This document shows positions 7,763 through 16,320 of a stretch of 46,695 bases of DNA, in pieces. The notes under the pieces were generated by a model. The model was not told the DNA's origin, ran no database searches, and saw nothing but the letters and a program-made list of their open reading frames with translations. This DNA is from a virus, in IMG/VR virus record IMGVR_UViG_3300010885_042555, positions 1-46,695 of that record, one strand, 5' to 3'. The first letter of the stretch is position 1. Each line of letters begins with the position of its first letter. The translations under genes were made by a program, and so were the position numbers.

Positions 7763-7771
7763 GTGTATATC
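7763..7771 (+). promoter_or_regulatory. Late-type promoter box (leaderless) for the prohead protease
   Basis: GTGTATATC is followed after 5 nt by ATG 7777. The final hexamer base is C rather than T, but the spacing is identical to the other leaderless units and no Shine-Dalgarno is present. Confidence 0.55.
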
Positions 7772-7776
7772 ATATT

Positions 7777-9828
7777 ATGGAAATTTTCGAAAACGAAAAA
7801 ACTATAGCGGGACTTGTTTTAGTAAACAAAATATCATATCCATCGCAGCTAATTGAAGATCCAGCTGTTGATATTAAAAAATTAAATAACATTTGCCAAG
7901 GTAATGCTTGCACTATTGCTTCTTTAGCTCCAAAAAACTACAAACCAACAGATGACGTAACCCCTATTTCATCTATTCTTGTAACAGATATTTGGAATGC
8001 AAATAACGATGTTTTTACATCTGAAGAAATATTGGGTCGATATGAAACTGCAAAATTTAAACCAATCAATTGGATGCATAAAGGCTCAGAAGACACCGAA
8101 AATGAAAATATTGGTGTTATGTTGGATACTACATTAGTTTATGGTGATATTCCTGAGATCAACATCATTAAAGGGTCTGAAGATATTCAATGTGATGATT
8201 TAAGGTCGTGCAGCGGTAAAGTTCATATAAAACAAGATGGGATTATTTGGTCGGGATATTTTCCAACATATGCTAGTAAAATAAACAAAGGTATTAAAAA
8301 TGGAACACTGTTTGTTTCCATGGAATGCTTTTTTGATGATTTTGGATACGCTTTGAGAAAAAATGAAGACTCTTCTGTAATTTTTGTTGATAGAACTAGC
8401 GCTACATCAAAAATGAGTAAAGATCTTACTGCTTTTGGCGGTAGTGGATATACAAAATATAATGGCGAAAAATATCAAGTTGGAAGATGGTTGAAGAAAA
8501 TAACATTCTCTGGGCAAGGAGTTGTATATGAGCCAGCCAACAAGACAAAAAATAAAATAAATAGCATCATTTTTGCTAATTTATTAACTTCTACAAATCC
8601 TTTACCAACACTTCAAGAACCAAATGCAATATTAAATACAAATGAAATGCCTAGCGGTTTAACTACACCAGGTCTTTCTGATGATGTTTCTAATCTTTCT
8701 CGCACAGATACTCCCGAGTCTTTGCGATATCGAAAAGAAATGCCAACAACTTATCAGCCCCCAAAAGACGGCTTTTTGTTTTTTACGCCAAAAGAAGCAG
8801 AATCGGTTGGTAAAATTAAACTTGGCTGCACTGGATATCATTTATATCAAGAAAATAGGCACGGAGATAAACCATTGCTTTACTCTGCTCTTATTGCTGA
8901 CCCAACAGATCTTGAAAAACAAGTAGCTATTCCGCAATATCGACCATGCGCTGATGAAAGAGAACTTCGATTTGCCATGGATGCTCTTGGCCTTTCTACA
9001 GAAACGGAAACCTCATATTATATAGATAAACCAGAAGGTACTTCTCAGCTAGCTGTTGATGATGAGGGAAATAAATTACAGCCTTGCGGAACTAAAACAT
9101 TTGATCCTAAGTTTCCAACGTGCATTGTTGTATATAATGAAAACAATAAACAATGTACTCCAACTGGTGCACCAACTAATCAAAATAATCCAAATTGTAA
9201 TGAATTTATCCAGTCAACACAAGGTCAAGAAAATACCATGCGCGATATTACAAAACAACTTTCAGAGAATTTAATAAAAAATAAGAATAAAGTGTATGAT
9301 AAAAGAGAGGAAAATATGTCAGAACAAAACGGTCAAATAAAAATTGAAAAAGTTCTTGCTGAAAACAAACAATTAACAGAGCAAGTATTTTACGCAGAAA
9401 AAGCTATTGACTTAGCAACACAGCATATTTCAAAAATCAATGCTTCTCTAAGAAGACTTGCTGAACTTGAAGAATTCAAGGCTCAAGCAGATGCCATTAT
9501 TGATGAAGCATATGACAACAAAATTGCCGAAGAAAGACTTACCACAATGAAAGAAATTGTTGGTGAAAGCTACAACGAAGAAGATCTTCTAGAGCTAAAA
9601 GCTATGTCCGAAGACTCTTTTGAAGAACTCAAAAAAGCGGTTTCTAAAGTTAGCAGAAAAATTGAAGAAAAAATCACTGAACAAGAAATAATTGTCAAAG
9701 CAACTGCTGCTATTAAAGAAGCTAGCAAAAACAGGCAAGTATCGCCAGCTTTTGTGTTGGAGTCAACACCTGGCAAGAAAGAAGACGCTGCGAAAACACT
9801 CATAACACACGCATTGAGACGCAGATAA
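7777..9828 (+). CDS. Prohead protease fused to scaffold domain
   Basis: This 683-residue protein lies just before the decoration and capsid genes. Residues about 60-260 look like a phage head maturation protease: DVFTSEEILGRYETAKFKPINWMHK, a later WSGYFPTYASKI, and VSMECFFDDFGYAL. A middle part (about 325-465, Cys-containing, with GKIKLGCTGYHLYQEN) is unrecognised and may be an inserted module. From residue 514 on it is charged and helical (coiled-coil-like), as expected of a scaffold. An internal ATG at codon 514 has its own box and Shine-Dalgarno and yields the scaffold alone (separate entry). The catalytic triad could not be assigned by eye. The start is set by the leaderless box at 7763. 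Confidence 0.7.
   Translation: MEIFENEKTIAGLVLVNKISYPSQLIEDPAVDIKKLNNICQGNACTIASLAPKNYKPTDDVTPISSILVTDIWNANNDVFTSEEILGRYETAKFKPINWMHKGSEDTENENIGVMLDTTLVYGDIPEINIIKGSEDIQCDDLRSCSGKVHIKQDGIIWSGYFPTYASKINKGIKNGTLFVSMECFFDDFGYALRKNEDSSVIFVDRTSATSKMSKDLTAFGGSGYTKYNGEKYQVGRWLKKITFSGQGVVYEPANKTKNKINSIIFANLLTSTNPLPTLQEPNAILNTNEMPSGLTTPGLSDDVSNLSRTDTPESLRYRKEMPTTYQPPKDGFLFFTPKEAESVGKIKLGCTGYHLYQENRHGDKPLLYSALIADPTDLEKQVAIPQYRPCADERELRFAMDALGLSTETETSYYIDKPEGTSQLAVDDEGNKLQPCGTKTFDPKFPTCIVVYNENNKQCTPTGAPTNQNNPNCNEFIQSTQGQENTMRDITKQLSENLIKNKNKVYDKREENMSEQNGQIKIEKVLAENKQLTEQVFYAEKAIDLATQHISKINASLRRLAELEEFKAQADAIIDEAYDNKIAEERLTTMKEIVGESYNEEDLLELKAMSEDSFEELKKAVSKVSRKIEEKITEQEIIVKATAAIKEASKNRQVSPAFVLESTPGKKEDAAKTLITHALRRR
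9292..9300 (+). promoter_or_regulatory. Internal late-type promoter box for the nested scaffold
   Basis: GTGTATGAT lies inside the protease-scaffold gene. ATG 9316 follows the hexamer by 15 nt, with AGAGAGG between, which is the same layout as the led promoters at 5719, 9849, 11590 and 18404. Confidence 0.6.
9316..9828 (+). CDS. Nested in-frame capsid scaffold protein (lambda Nu3-like arrangement)
   Basis: ATG 9316 is codon 514 of the larger protease-scaffold frame, and its Shine-Dalgarno AGAGAGG ends 5 nt upstream. The predicted 170-residue product is highly charged and helical (IKIEKVLAENKQLTEQVF, SRKIEEKITEQEIIVKA), which is typical of scaffolds. It ends in a basic tail ALRRR, which could contact the capsid protein. 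Lambda makes its Nu3 scaffold from an in-frame start inside protease gene C in the same way. The start signals are seen directly; the scaffold role is inferred from position and composition. Confidence 0.65.
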   Translation: MSEQNGQIKIEKVLAENKQLTEQVFYAEKAIDLATQHISKINASLRRLAELEEFKAQADAIIDEAYDNKIAEERLTTMKEIVGESYNEEDLLELKAMSEDSFEELKKAVSKVSRKIEEKITEQEIIVKATAAIKEASKNRQVSPAFVLESTPGKKEDAAKTLITHALRRR

Positions 9829-9848
9829 TTCAAAAAAAAATAAAACTT

Positions 9849-9857
9849 GTGTATTAA
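9849..9857 (+). promoter_or_regulatory. Late-type promoter box with Shine-Dalgarno for the decoration-capsid operon
   Basis: GTGTATTAA is followed by AAGGG and then ATG 9876, 18 nt below the hexamer. It drives the two genes up to the terminator at 11553. Confidence 0.6.
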
Positions 9858-9875
9858 AAATTAAGGGTAAAAAAA

Positions 9876-10430
9876 ATGGCATTAAAACCTGATAGAAACG
9901 AACTCGACGTAGACATCTCTTATTTCTGGGCAACTGGTATCGGTTACGGTAGCGAACGTGGTGGCTGGGTTTCAGCCACTGGTTCCACTGTCGCATCTGG
10001 TGCTGGTATGGACCAAGCAAGCAACCAAATTTGGTACGGTCTAAACGCAACTGGCGCTCGTCCACTCGGCATTTTGCTGAACGACGTTGTAAACGTAGAT
10101 CTTACTAGACAAATCTTAAATCCATACAAGAGCGAAGTACAAGTTGGCGACAAAGTCACCCTCCTAAAGAAGGGTTATGTTGTAACAAACAGATTCGTAT
10201 CTACACTTGGCTCAACCACCGTAGCTGTTACTCCTGGTGCTCCAGCTTATACAGGCCCCAGTGGTTTCATTACAACTGTTCCAAGTGGAGCGCTTGGTTT
10301 AGGTACTCAAGCCGCCAACGCCACAATATTCAACGCTCACATTAACAGCCCATCTGGTTCCTACGTAATTGGTAAGTTCTTAAGCGCAGCCGATGAAGAC
10401 GGTTACGCCAAGGTTTACGTAGATCTATGA
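9876..10430 (+). CDS. Head decoration (cement) protein, putative
   Basis: The 184-residue protein sits between the scaffold and the major capsid protein, the usual place for a decoration protein. It is rich in Gly, Thr, Ala and Val and probably beta-structured, with a stretch VQVGDKVTLLKKGYVVTNRF and a C-terminal DEDGYAKVYVDL. No signal peptide or membrane segment is seen. Its codons differ from most neighbours (frequent AAC, GAC, TTC), as in the capsid gene, indicating very high expression. The function is inferred from context and expression signals. Confidence 0.6.
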   Translation: MALKPDRNELDVDISYFWATGIGYGSERGGWVSATGSTVASGAGMDQASNQIWYGLNATGARPLGILLNDVVNVDLTRQILNPYKSEVQVGDKVTLLKKGYVVTNRFVSTLGSTTVAVTPGAPAYTGPSGFITTVPSGALGLGTQAANATIFNAHINSPSGSYVIGKFLSAADEDGYAKVYVDL

Positions 10431-10460
10431 TCCTAATTTAAAAGAAAGCACACACTAAAA

Positions 10461-11534
10461 ATGTCAAATGAAATTAAAGACAGCGTAGAAACAAGTGAGC
10501 TAACCGATGCAGCCAAAACTCTGTTATCAGATGCTGGCAGCAATGATAGAAATACCTCAATGAGAGCGCAGGCTCAAATTGCAAAGGGTATTGCTTCAGC
10601 TCTCAATGAGTTTAATCACACTCAAGCCGTAGAAGGCCCAATCAGAGAAGGCATTCTCAAGGGCGACATAGTTTCTGATATCTTCGTAACCGAAGACTTC
10701 AGCTACACTAACGACCTTAGAATCCCACTAGATTTGCTTGCTCCTGGTACTGAAAAGGATCACGTTGCTTACGTTATCCCAGATCACGGCAAGATTCCAA
10801 TGCGTAGAGTAGAAGCAGACTACATTCAATTGAACACCTACATGATTGGTAGCTCAATTGATTGCACTCGAAAGTTCCTCAAGAACGCTAGATTTGACGT
10901 TCTTCGTAGAATGATTGAAGTCCTTAATATGTCCTTCGTTAAGAAGAACAACGATGACGGTTGGCAGACTCTGCTTGCCGCTGCATATGGCCGTGGTATC
11001 GCCGCCTATGATGCAGACGCTCCAGCTGGTTCATTCACACCAAAGCTTGTTAGCCTCATGAAGACTGTTGTAAGACGTAACGGTGGCGGTAACTCCACTA
11101 GCACCAATCGTCGTAAGCTTACCGATCTCTACATGTCTCCAGAAGCTTTTGAAGACATGAGCGCTTGGGGTCTTAACTTGGTCTCTGACGACATTCGTTC
11201 CTCCATCCAAAGAAGTGAAGAGGGCGCAGTTCGTGGTATGTATGGTGTAAACTTCCATGACATAGACGAACTAGGTGTTGGTCAAGAGTATCAACTCTAC
11301 TACACAGGCGTTCTAAATGGCGCACTAGCTTCTTCTCCTGCGCAGGACGAAGAGCTAGTAATCGGCCTAGATCTTACTCAGCCAGACAAGTCTTTCATTC
11401 ACCCAGTCTCACAAAAGATTGAAGTCACTGAAGACGACAACCTACACAGACACGGTCTTGTCGGCTTCTACGGCTCAATGGAAGGCGGTTGGGCTTGCCT
11501 AGACGTTCGTTATATCCTCGCTGGTTCATTCTGA
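10461..11534 (+). CDS. Major capsid protein (HK97 fold)
   Basis: The 357-residue protein is placed right for a major capsid protein and looks like one. An N-terminal helical arm (residues about 1-60) is followed by the extended loop region SDIFVTEDFSYTNDLRIPLD and IPDHGKIPMRRVEAD. Then comes the helix RFDVLRRMIEVLNMSFVKKNNDDGW, characteristic of the spine helix with its DDGW end. The axial-domain motif LTDLYMSPEAFEDM follows, then a late GWACLDVRYILAGSF. The gene uses AAG, TTC, AAC and CGT codons far more than its neighbours. It follows the decoration gene by 30 nt without its own box and is closed by a strong terminator. Confidence 0.88.
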   Translation: MSNEIKDSVETSELTDAAKTLLSDAGSNDRNTSMRAQAQIAKGIASALNEFNHTQAVEGPIREGILKGDIVSDIFVTEDFSYTNDLRIPLDLLAPGTEKDHVAYVIPDHGKIPMRRVEADYIQLNTYMIGSSIDCTRKFLKNARFDVLRRMIEVLNMSFVKKNNDDGWQTLLAAAYGRGIAAYDADAPAGSFTPKLVSLMKTVVRRNGGGNSTSTNRRKLTDLYMSPEAFEDMSAWGLNLVSDDIRSSIQRSEEGAVRGMYGVNFHDIDELGVGQEYQLYYTGVLNGALASSPAQDEELVIGLDLTQPDKSFIHPVSQKIEVTEDDNLHRHGLVGFYGSMEGGWACLDVRYILAGSF

Positions 11535-11552
11535 TTCTTAGTTAAGTAAACA

Positions 11553-11586
11553 AGTCCCGCCCTCAGTTTTGGGGGCGGGATTTTTA
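11553..11586 (+). terminator. Strong rho-independent terminator after the capsid gene
   Basis: An 8-bp GC-rich stem TCCCGCCC / GGGCGGGA with a loop of about 10 nt is followed by TTTTTA. It ends the decoration-capsid transcript. Confidence 0.92.
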
Positions 11587-11589
11587 TTA

Positions 11590-11598
11590 GTGTATTTT
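11590..11598 (+). promoter_or_regulatory. Late-type promoter box with Shine-Dalgarno for the connector genes
   Basis: GTGTATTTT is followed by TAGGGA and ATG 11616, 17 nt below the hexamer. It lies directly after the capsid terminator. Confidence 0.65.
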
Positions 11599-11615
11599 AA
11601 TAGGGAATACAAAAA

Positions 11616-12098
11616 ATGGGCTTAATACCTACACAAGTCGGTGGTTCAACAGGCGTTGCAGATAGAGCAGTAATGAGAATTAATGCAAAACAATACACCT
11701 ACAAACAGTATGGTGTTGTTGGTCTAGCTGCTGAAACAGCCTCATCTCACCAATATTTATACGATAGAACTTGGAAGCCATTCTCAACTGGAGTTGCTTC
11801 ACTAAATGCCGCTGGTTCATATTTATACGCAACCGAAAGTGGTGGGCATGGCGAGCCTGTAGAAACAATTTTAATTTATAATCCAGGCCCAACTGCTATA
11901 AGAGTTGGCTATAATATTCCAGTATCTGGCACATGGAACGCTGAAACTGGTTTCCCCCTTGGTTCTGGAGACAGCATTCAATTTGGTGGCCTTGGTATTG
12001 CGACAGTTCGAAACGCATGGGCAAAGTCACCAGCTGGAGATGTTGGCTCGCTACAAGTGATTTACGTACAAACAGCACTCAAAGATCACGGGGTATAA
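11616..12098 (+). CDS. Hypothetical virion protein
   Basis: This 160-residue protein is Gly/Ala/Thr-rich and probably beta-structured. It contains VETILIYNPGPTAIRVGYNIP and GDSIQFGGLGIATVRNAWAKS, which resembles small capsid-associated or head-fibre proteins. It heads the transcription unit that contains the head-tail connector genes. The family is not recognised; a head-associated role is inferred from position only. Confidence 0.55.
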   Translation: MGLIPTQVGGSTGVADRAVMRINAKQYTYKQYGVVGLAAETASSHQYLYDRTWKPFSTGVASLNAAGSYLYATESGGHGEPVETILIYNPGPTAIRVGYNIPVSGTWNAETGFPLGSGDSIQFGGLGIATVRNAWAKSPAGDVGSLQVIYVQTALKDHGV

Positions 12099-12101
12099 AA
12101 A

Positions 12102-12629
12102 ATGCCTACAGTTACATCGTGGACAGACGTACTTCCAAGTCGATTGCGCTTTTATATAGGCGATGTAGCATCACCGCAAACATACTCAGATTCTACATTA
12201 CAAAGTTATTTAACTTTAGGAGCCGCTGCTGTAATTGCAGAAGTAAGACTAATAACAACAAATTTTACAGTTGATACATTAAATAATACAATATCTCCTG
12301 ACCCTATTATGGATTCACAAATAGATCCAGGAATAGCTAGTTTGTTTGTTTTTAAAGCGGGAGCCATAATTGCAATATCTGAGATGCGCAAAGATGTTTC
12401 AAAATTTGGCATAAAAATTAAAGACGATGTTACATCGTATGATGGAACTGGCGCTCTAAAAGGAAGAATGGATTCTTATAAGATGTATTTAGAAAATTAT
12501 GAGAAGGCTAAATGGGCTTGGGAATATGGTCATAAAGCGACGCTCAAAGCTGTTTTTGGTCCTTACGAAAGCGCAAATATTGGTCAAACAAGTGTCGATT
12601 TCTACTGGCCAACAATAAGTAGGAGGTAA
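12102..12629 (+). CDS. Head-tail connector protein, putative
   Basis: The 175-residue protein starts with TSWTDVLPSRLRFYIGD and has a helical core: YSDSTLQSYLTLGAAAVIAEV, then IASLFVFKAGAIIAISEMRKD. This pattern of short helices and a Ser-Thr-Leu motif is common in connector (gp6-like) proteins that bind under the portal. The order of capsid, this gene, two small neck genes and the tail tube supports it. It is 3 nt downstream of the previous stop. No catalytic motif is present. Confidence 0.6.
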   Translation: MPTVTSWTDVLPSRLRFYIGDVASPQTYSDSTLQSYLTLGAAAVIAEVRLITTNFTVDTLNNTISPDPIMDSQIDPGIASLFVFKAGAIIAISEMRKDVSKFGIKIKDDVTSYDGTGALKGRMDSYKMYLENYEKAKWAWEYGHKATLKAVFGPYESANIGQTSVDFYWPTISRR

Positions 12630-12631
12630 AA

Positions 12632-13150
12632 ATGACGTATATCAGTAGTGATATAATATCTGAGTGGAAAGCAATAGCTCAGGGGCTTAACAATACCACT
12701 GATTTAGGCGTGACATGTAAACTTACATTTCAAAACACTATTGCTGCAACTGGAATTGTAACGGCTGATAATATTGGTAAAAAACAAGCTTTCATGCCTA
12801 GCTATGGTGGAAAAACTTCCCTGCAATTAATTCCAGGATATGAATATTCAAATGTTCCAAACGGGATTGGTCTAATACAACTTGAAAATTTAAAATACAT
12901 TCAAGCTAGAGTTTATGGCGCCAACAAAGAGTTCAGTGATATTAACCCCACAACACACCATACAAAAAACGTTTGGAAAATGATTTGCAGCAAAGAATAT
13001 CTTCCAGATCTAATGAGATGTTCCGATGCTGTTTTTAATTACGGATTTGCAGAAAGAGAAATAAAAGCTGTTTTACTCATGCCTCCTGTTCCATATGGCC
13101 TTGGTGGATTTGCGCAACTTAAAAGTTATTGGGTAGAAGTTAATGACTGA
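12632..13150 (+). CDS. Neck / head-closure protein, putative
   Basis: This 172-residue protein has a perfect AGGAGG Shine-Dalgarno before ATG 12632. It seems to form a beta-barrel-like domain (LGVTCKLTFQNT, ALIPGYEY-like turn, GLIQLENLKYIQARVYG). It lies in the usual position of the head-tail adaptor or stopper. The next gene starts inside its last codons (8-nt overlap), so the two are translationally coupled. Assignment is by position. Confidence 0.55.
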   Translation: MTYISSDIISEWKAIAQGLNNTTDLGVTCKLTFQNTIAATGIVTADNIGKKQAFMPSYGGKTSLQLIPGYEYSNVPNGIGLIQLENLKYIQARVYGANKEFSDINPTTHHTKNVWKMICSKEYLPDLMRCSDAVFNYGFAEREIKAVLLMPPVPYGLGGFAQLKSYWVEVND

Positions 13151-14141
13151 AATAAACATTCCATCCAATTTAATAATATTAGACGCCACAGATTACGATG
13201 CTCTTTATCAACAATCTATCAAGGCTTTAAAACGACAGTCTGATCCAGATAAAATAGTTAAACGAGCATTTCCTGCAGCGGCCAGAAAAACAGCGGCGTG
13301 GATGGCTGATAAATTTACCGATTATGTAATGAAGGATGACAATATAAAACAAGCGCTAGTTGATCATCAACTTCGTGGAGCGCTTGGTTTAAGACATAGT
13401 CAAGACATAAAAGCTGCTATTTTTAAAAAATCAAAAGCTTTTTTTAAAGTTAATTTAATTTCAAGCGCTAATGGGAAATATGAAATTCGTTTTGTAAATG
13501 AAAACGCAATGACTGATGTGGCTAAAAATATATATTATGTTTCAAAAAGAAGTTATTTAAGCCCATTTACTAGCAAACGAACCAAAAATTCAAAACCGCA
13601 AAAAATAAATTGGTTTGAATGGTTGTTAAGACCAAGCACTGGCAGAATAACTGGCTATAGTGTGTGGCCTGGACCAAATGATAACAGAAAACTATCTACA
13701 AAATTAGCCGCTAGAGAAGATCTCCCAATTGAGTTTTTGCAACAAAACTTAGAAGATGCTATAAAAACTAGATCAAGAAGCGGAACTCACATTATGCTTT
13801 TTGGTGGCAATTTTTCAATTAAAAGTTGGGTGAAAAGAAAAAGAGATATAAACATTGATAAAGAATTTGTTAATAAATATGCGCAAGAGGCACGTGATTA
13901 TTTTAGAGTCGCATTAATAGAACAAGTTGAAAGACAGGGCGTCTCAAGAAATGTTACCACTGCTAGTGGTGCTGGCGCCCCAGAATTAATTCAAGCTAAG
14001 CAAGACTATTCTGCTAGACAAAGAATCGCAAAAGAAAATCTAGATGAGGTTGTTGCGCAAATATTAGCAAAAGGAAATCTCAAAGATATAGCTGCATTAA
14101 AAGCTCTAGCTAAAAAAGCTGGCGTTAAATTAAAAATATAA
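13143..14141 (+). CDS. Tail completion / neck protein (HK97 gp10-like), putative
   Basis: The 332-residue protein is basic and helical at both ends. Its N-terminal part (RAFPAAARKTAAWMADKFTDYV) resembles the opening helix of HK97 gp10-type proteins that close the tail at the neck. The C-terminal 60 residues (Ala/Lys-rich, QILAKGNLKDIAALKALAKKAG) are helical. The middle has an aromatic region GRITGYSVWPGPNDN. The gene overlaps its predecessor by 8 nt. It is longer than typical gp10 proteins (about 150 residues), so the call is tentative. Confidence 0.45.
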   Translation: MTEINIPSNLIILDATDYDALYQQSIKALKRQSDPDKIVKRAFPAAARKTAAWMADKFTDYVMKDDNIKQALVDHQLRGALGLRHSQDIKAAIFKKSKAFFKVNLISSANGKYEIRFVNENAMTDVAKNIYYVSKRSYLSPFTSKRTKNSKPQKINWFEWLLRPSTGRITGYSVWPGPNDNRKLSTKLAAREDLPIEFLQQNLEDAIKTRSRSGTHIMLFGGNFSIKSWVKRKRDINIDKEFVNKYAQEARDYFRVALIEQVERQGVSRNVTTASGAGAPELIQAKQDYSARQRIAKENLDEVVAQILAKGNLKDIAALKALAKKAGVKLKI

Positions 14142-14149
14142 GGAATAAA

Positions 14150-15094
14150 ATGCCATTCAGAGACATACAATATTTAGGACAATACAGTGCTAGATCACAA
14201 ATACGTGAAAACATGATATGGAGGCTAAGAGAGGCTTTCACAAATATAGGAGCGTATTATAATATTTCACCTGGTACTTATTCATATGATGGCACAACTG
14301 ATATGGCGATTTTAAAACCAGCTTTTAGATCTGAAATATCAAGCACTTCTACTGGCTACAAATTTTGGCAAGGCATAAGTCCTGATTGGGTATGGGAAGA
14401 TGTGTCACCAACATATACTGGTGGGTCTAACCCAATAGTTGTAACTGGAGTCACAATAAATGGAACTTTTTATCCCACAGGTACAACTGGGCAGTATTCT
14501 TTTTATGTTGATTACGCTAGAGGTGGAGTAATGTTTAACAATGAGTTAAATTCTGCAACTCAAATATACTGCAATAGATCTGAAAGAGCAGTCTTTATAT
14601 ATCCCACCAAATCATCTAGATATAAAACGTTATTTGTAGAACACCTTAAAAGATTTGAAACTTATACTCCTGGATCTGGAAATGATTCTATGCCAAACGA
14701 ATTAAGGTCTTTTTTACCAGCTGTATTTGTTGATGTCACACAATCAAATGGAGAGCCGTTTCAGCTTGGTGACATAACTAATTTACAAAATTACACTGTT
14801 TCATTTGACATTCTTGCTGAAAACGCTGCTTTACATGACACTTTAGTTGATTCGGTGCTTTCTCTTGCAAGCCAAGGAACAAAAATGTTTGATGTAAACA
14901 AAGCGGTAGAAAATAAAAAACTTCCTTTAAATTATAAAGGTGAGCTAGAAAATAAAATAAATTCTGATCAACTATATGCTTTATATCCATGGAAAACTGG
15001 TCGTTTTGATAACAACCCAGTTGAAATAGAAGGATATACAGCTCTTCCTTTATATAAATCAACCGTCACAATAGATTTTGAGATAGTATCTTAA
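14150..15094 (+). CDS. Tail terminator / neck-associated protein, putative
   Basis: This 314-residue protein has an AAGGA Shine-Dalgarno before ATG 14150 and immediately precedes the tail tube unit. It begins FRDIQYLGQYSARSQIRENMIWRL and has beta-rich stretches; VSFDILAENAALHDTLVDSVLSLA near residue 215 resembles tail terminator proteins, which compute tube ends. The end, ALPLYKSTVTIDFEIVS, is a strand pair. No clear family match was possible by eye. Confidence 0.5.
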   Translation: MPFRDIQYLGQYSARSQIRENMIWRLREAFTNIGAYYNISPGTYSYDGTTDMAILKPAFRSEISSTSTGYKFWQGISPDWVWEDVSPTYTGGSNPIVVTGVTINGTFYPTGTTGQYSFYVDYARGGVMFNNELNSATQIYCNRSERAVFIYPTKSSRYKTLFVEHLKRFETYTPGSGNDSMPNELRSFLPAVFVDVTQSNGEPFQLGDITNLQNYTVSFDILAENAALHDTLVDSVLSLASQGTKMFDVNKAVENKKLPLNYKGELENKINSDQLYALYPWKTGRFDNNPVEIEGYTALPLYKSTVTIDFEIVS

Positions 15095-15096
15095 TT

Positions 15097-15105
15097 GTGT
15101 ATATT
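15097..15105 (+). promoter_or_regulatory. Late-type promoter box with Shine-Dalgarno for the tail tube gene
   Basis: GTGTATATT is followed by CGGAG and ATG 15126, 20 nt below the hexamer. The tail tube gene is thus a separate single-gene unit closed by the terminator at 16295. Confidence 0.65.
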
Positions 15106-15125
15106 TAAACGGAGATAAACTTTAA

Positions 15126-16268
15126 ATGGCTGACAATAAAAGACTTTATTACGCTACATATGGCGCTGGTATTGCAAGAAATAGTACTAGCCTTTCAACT
15201 GGCTGGATTCCCGTAAGTGGTCTCCAGAGTGTTGGTATAAATACTACATTCAATATGGATGAAGTATTCCAGCTTGGTCAATTGGATGTTTTCGACAATC
15301 CAGAAAACATGCCACAAATAGAATGTACTATGGAACAAGTTTTGTGCGGTTCCACCCTATTACCAATGCTTGCTACTCAAGGTGCTACTACTGGTACTCT
15401 TGTGGGTAGATTTTCAAATGAAACATGCAATATTGCCGTAGGTTTTTGGTCTGACACTACCGATATTATTGGCACAGGCACTGGTTACAATACTGCTCCA
15501 AGCGGCACATGCATAATGAGTGGTATGTATGTCAGTTCAATCACTGTAAACATGCCAGTTGATGGCAATATGACCAATAGCGTATCATTTGTTGGTAACA
15601 ACAAGCTGTGGGTCTACGGAACTGGTACAGCAGGCCAAGGTCCAGCGACTGGTTATTATCCCGTTGGCTTTGGTGCTTCAATTGATGGAACTGGCGTTCG
15701 TAGAAGATTTAGTTTCAATCCAACTGGCTCTATTCTCCCAAGAAGCGTCGCTGGCGTTAGACCAATTGCTGCATTTAATGCTACATTACCAGCGTCTGGT
15801 CAATGCGCTACTGGCGAAGACGGCGGCTACCTTCCAAGAATTCAATCTATCCAAATTACAACAGACTTTGGTAGACCAGAAATCTTCCAGCTTGGTAAGC
15901 GATCTCCGTACTGCCGTTACATTGACTTCCCAGTAGAAGTCAAGACTACTATTGAAATCATAGATCGTGGTGGTGATAAAATACAGGCGCTTGATAGCCA
16001 AACAAATTTGACAAACGAACCAATTATCATTGGTCTTGAAGATAACACAATTTTTGATCTTGGCCTTAAGAATAAACTTACCTCTATCTCTAATAGCGGT
16101 GGTGACACTGGTAAAGGCAATAGAACAACAACTTATAATTACAGTAATTATAACTCTCTCTATATTAGAGATCAAAAAGATATTCCAACTACCGTGAAAA
16201 CTCAGCTTCTTTCTACTGGTGGAACAACAGTTGGTGTTGCAACAACCTTCTCTGGTACTCCAACCTAA
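15126..16268 (+). CDS. Major tail tube protein
   Basis: The 380-residue beta-rich protein lies upstream of the chaperone-like genes and tape measure, where the tube protein belongs. It shows a repeated pattern VFQLGQLDVFDNPENMPQIECTME near residues 42-65, echoed as EIFQLGKRSPYCRYIDFPVEVKTTIE near 255-280. This suggests two similar tube domains in one chain. Its own promoter-like box, Shine-Dalgarno and terminator fit a protein needed in many copies. No sheath gene is next to it. Confidence 0.75.
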   Translation: MADNKRLYYATYGAGIARNSTSLSTGWIPVSGLQSVGINTTFNMDEVFQLGQLDVFDNPENMPQIECTMEQVLCGSTLLPMLATQGATTGTLVGRFSNETCNIAVGFWSDTTDIIGTGTGYNTAPSGTCIMSGMYVSSITVNMPVDGNMTNSVSFVGNNKLWVYGTGTAGQGPATGYYPVGFGASIDGTGVRRRFSFNPTGSILPRSVAGVRPIAAFNATLPASGQCATGEDGGYLPRIQSIQITTDFGRPEIFQLGKRSPYCRYIDFPVEVKTTIEIIDRGGDKIQALDSQTNLTNEPIIIGLEDNTIFDLGLKNKLTSISNSGGDTGKGNRTTTYNYSNYNSLYIRDQKDIPTTVKTQLLSTGGTTVGVATTFSGTPT

Positions 16269-16294
16269 TTTAAGTTTTATAACAACAAACAAGG

Positions 16295-16320
16295 GACCCG
16301 GCCAAAAAGCCGGGTTCTTT
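16295..16320 (+). terminator. Rho-independent terminator after the tail tube gene
   Basis: A 7-bp stem ACCCGGC / GCCGGGT with a CAAAAA loop is followed by TCTTTCT. The next promoter box (16319) starts within the T-rich tail. Confidence 0.88.
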
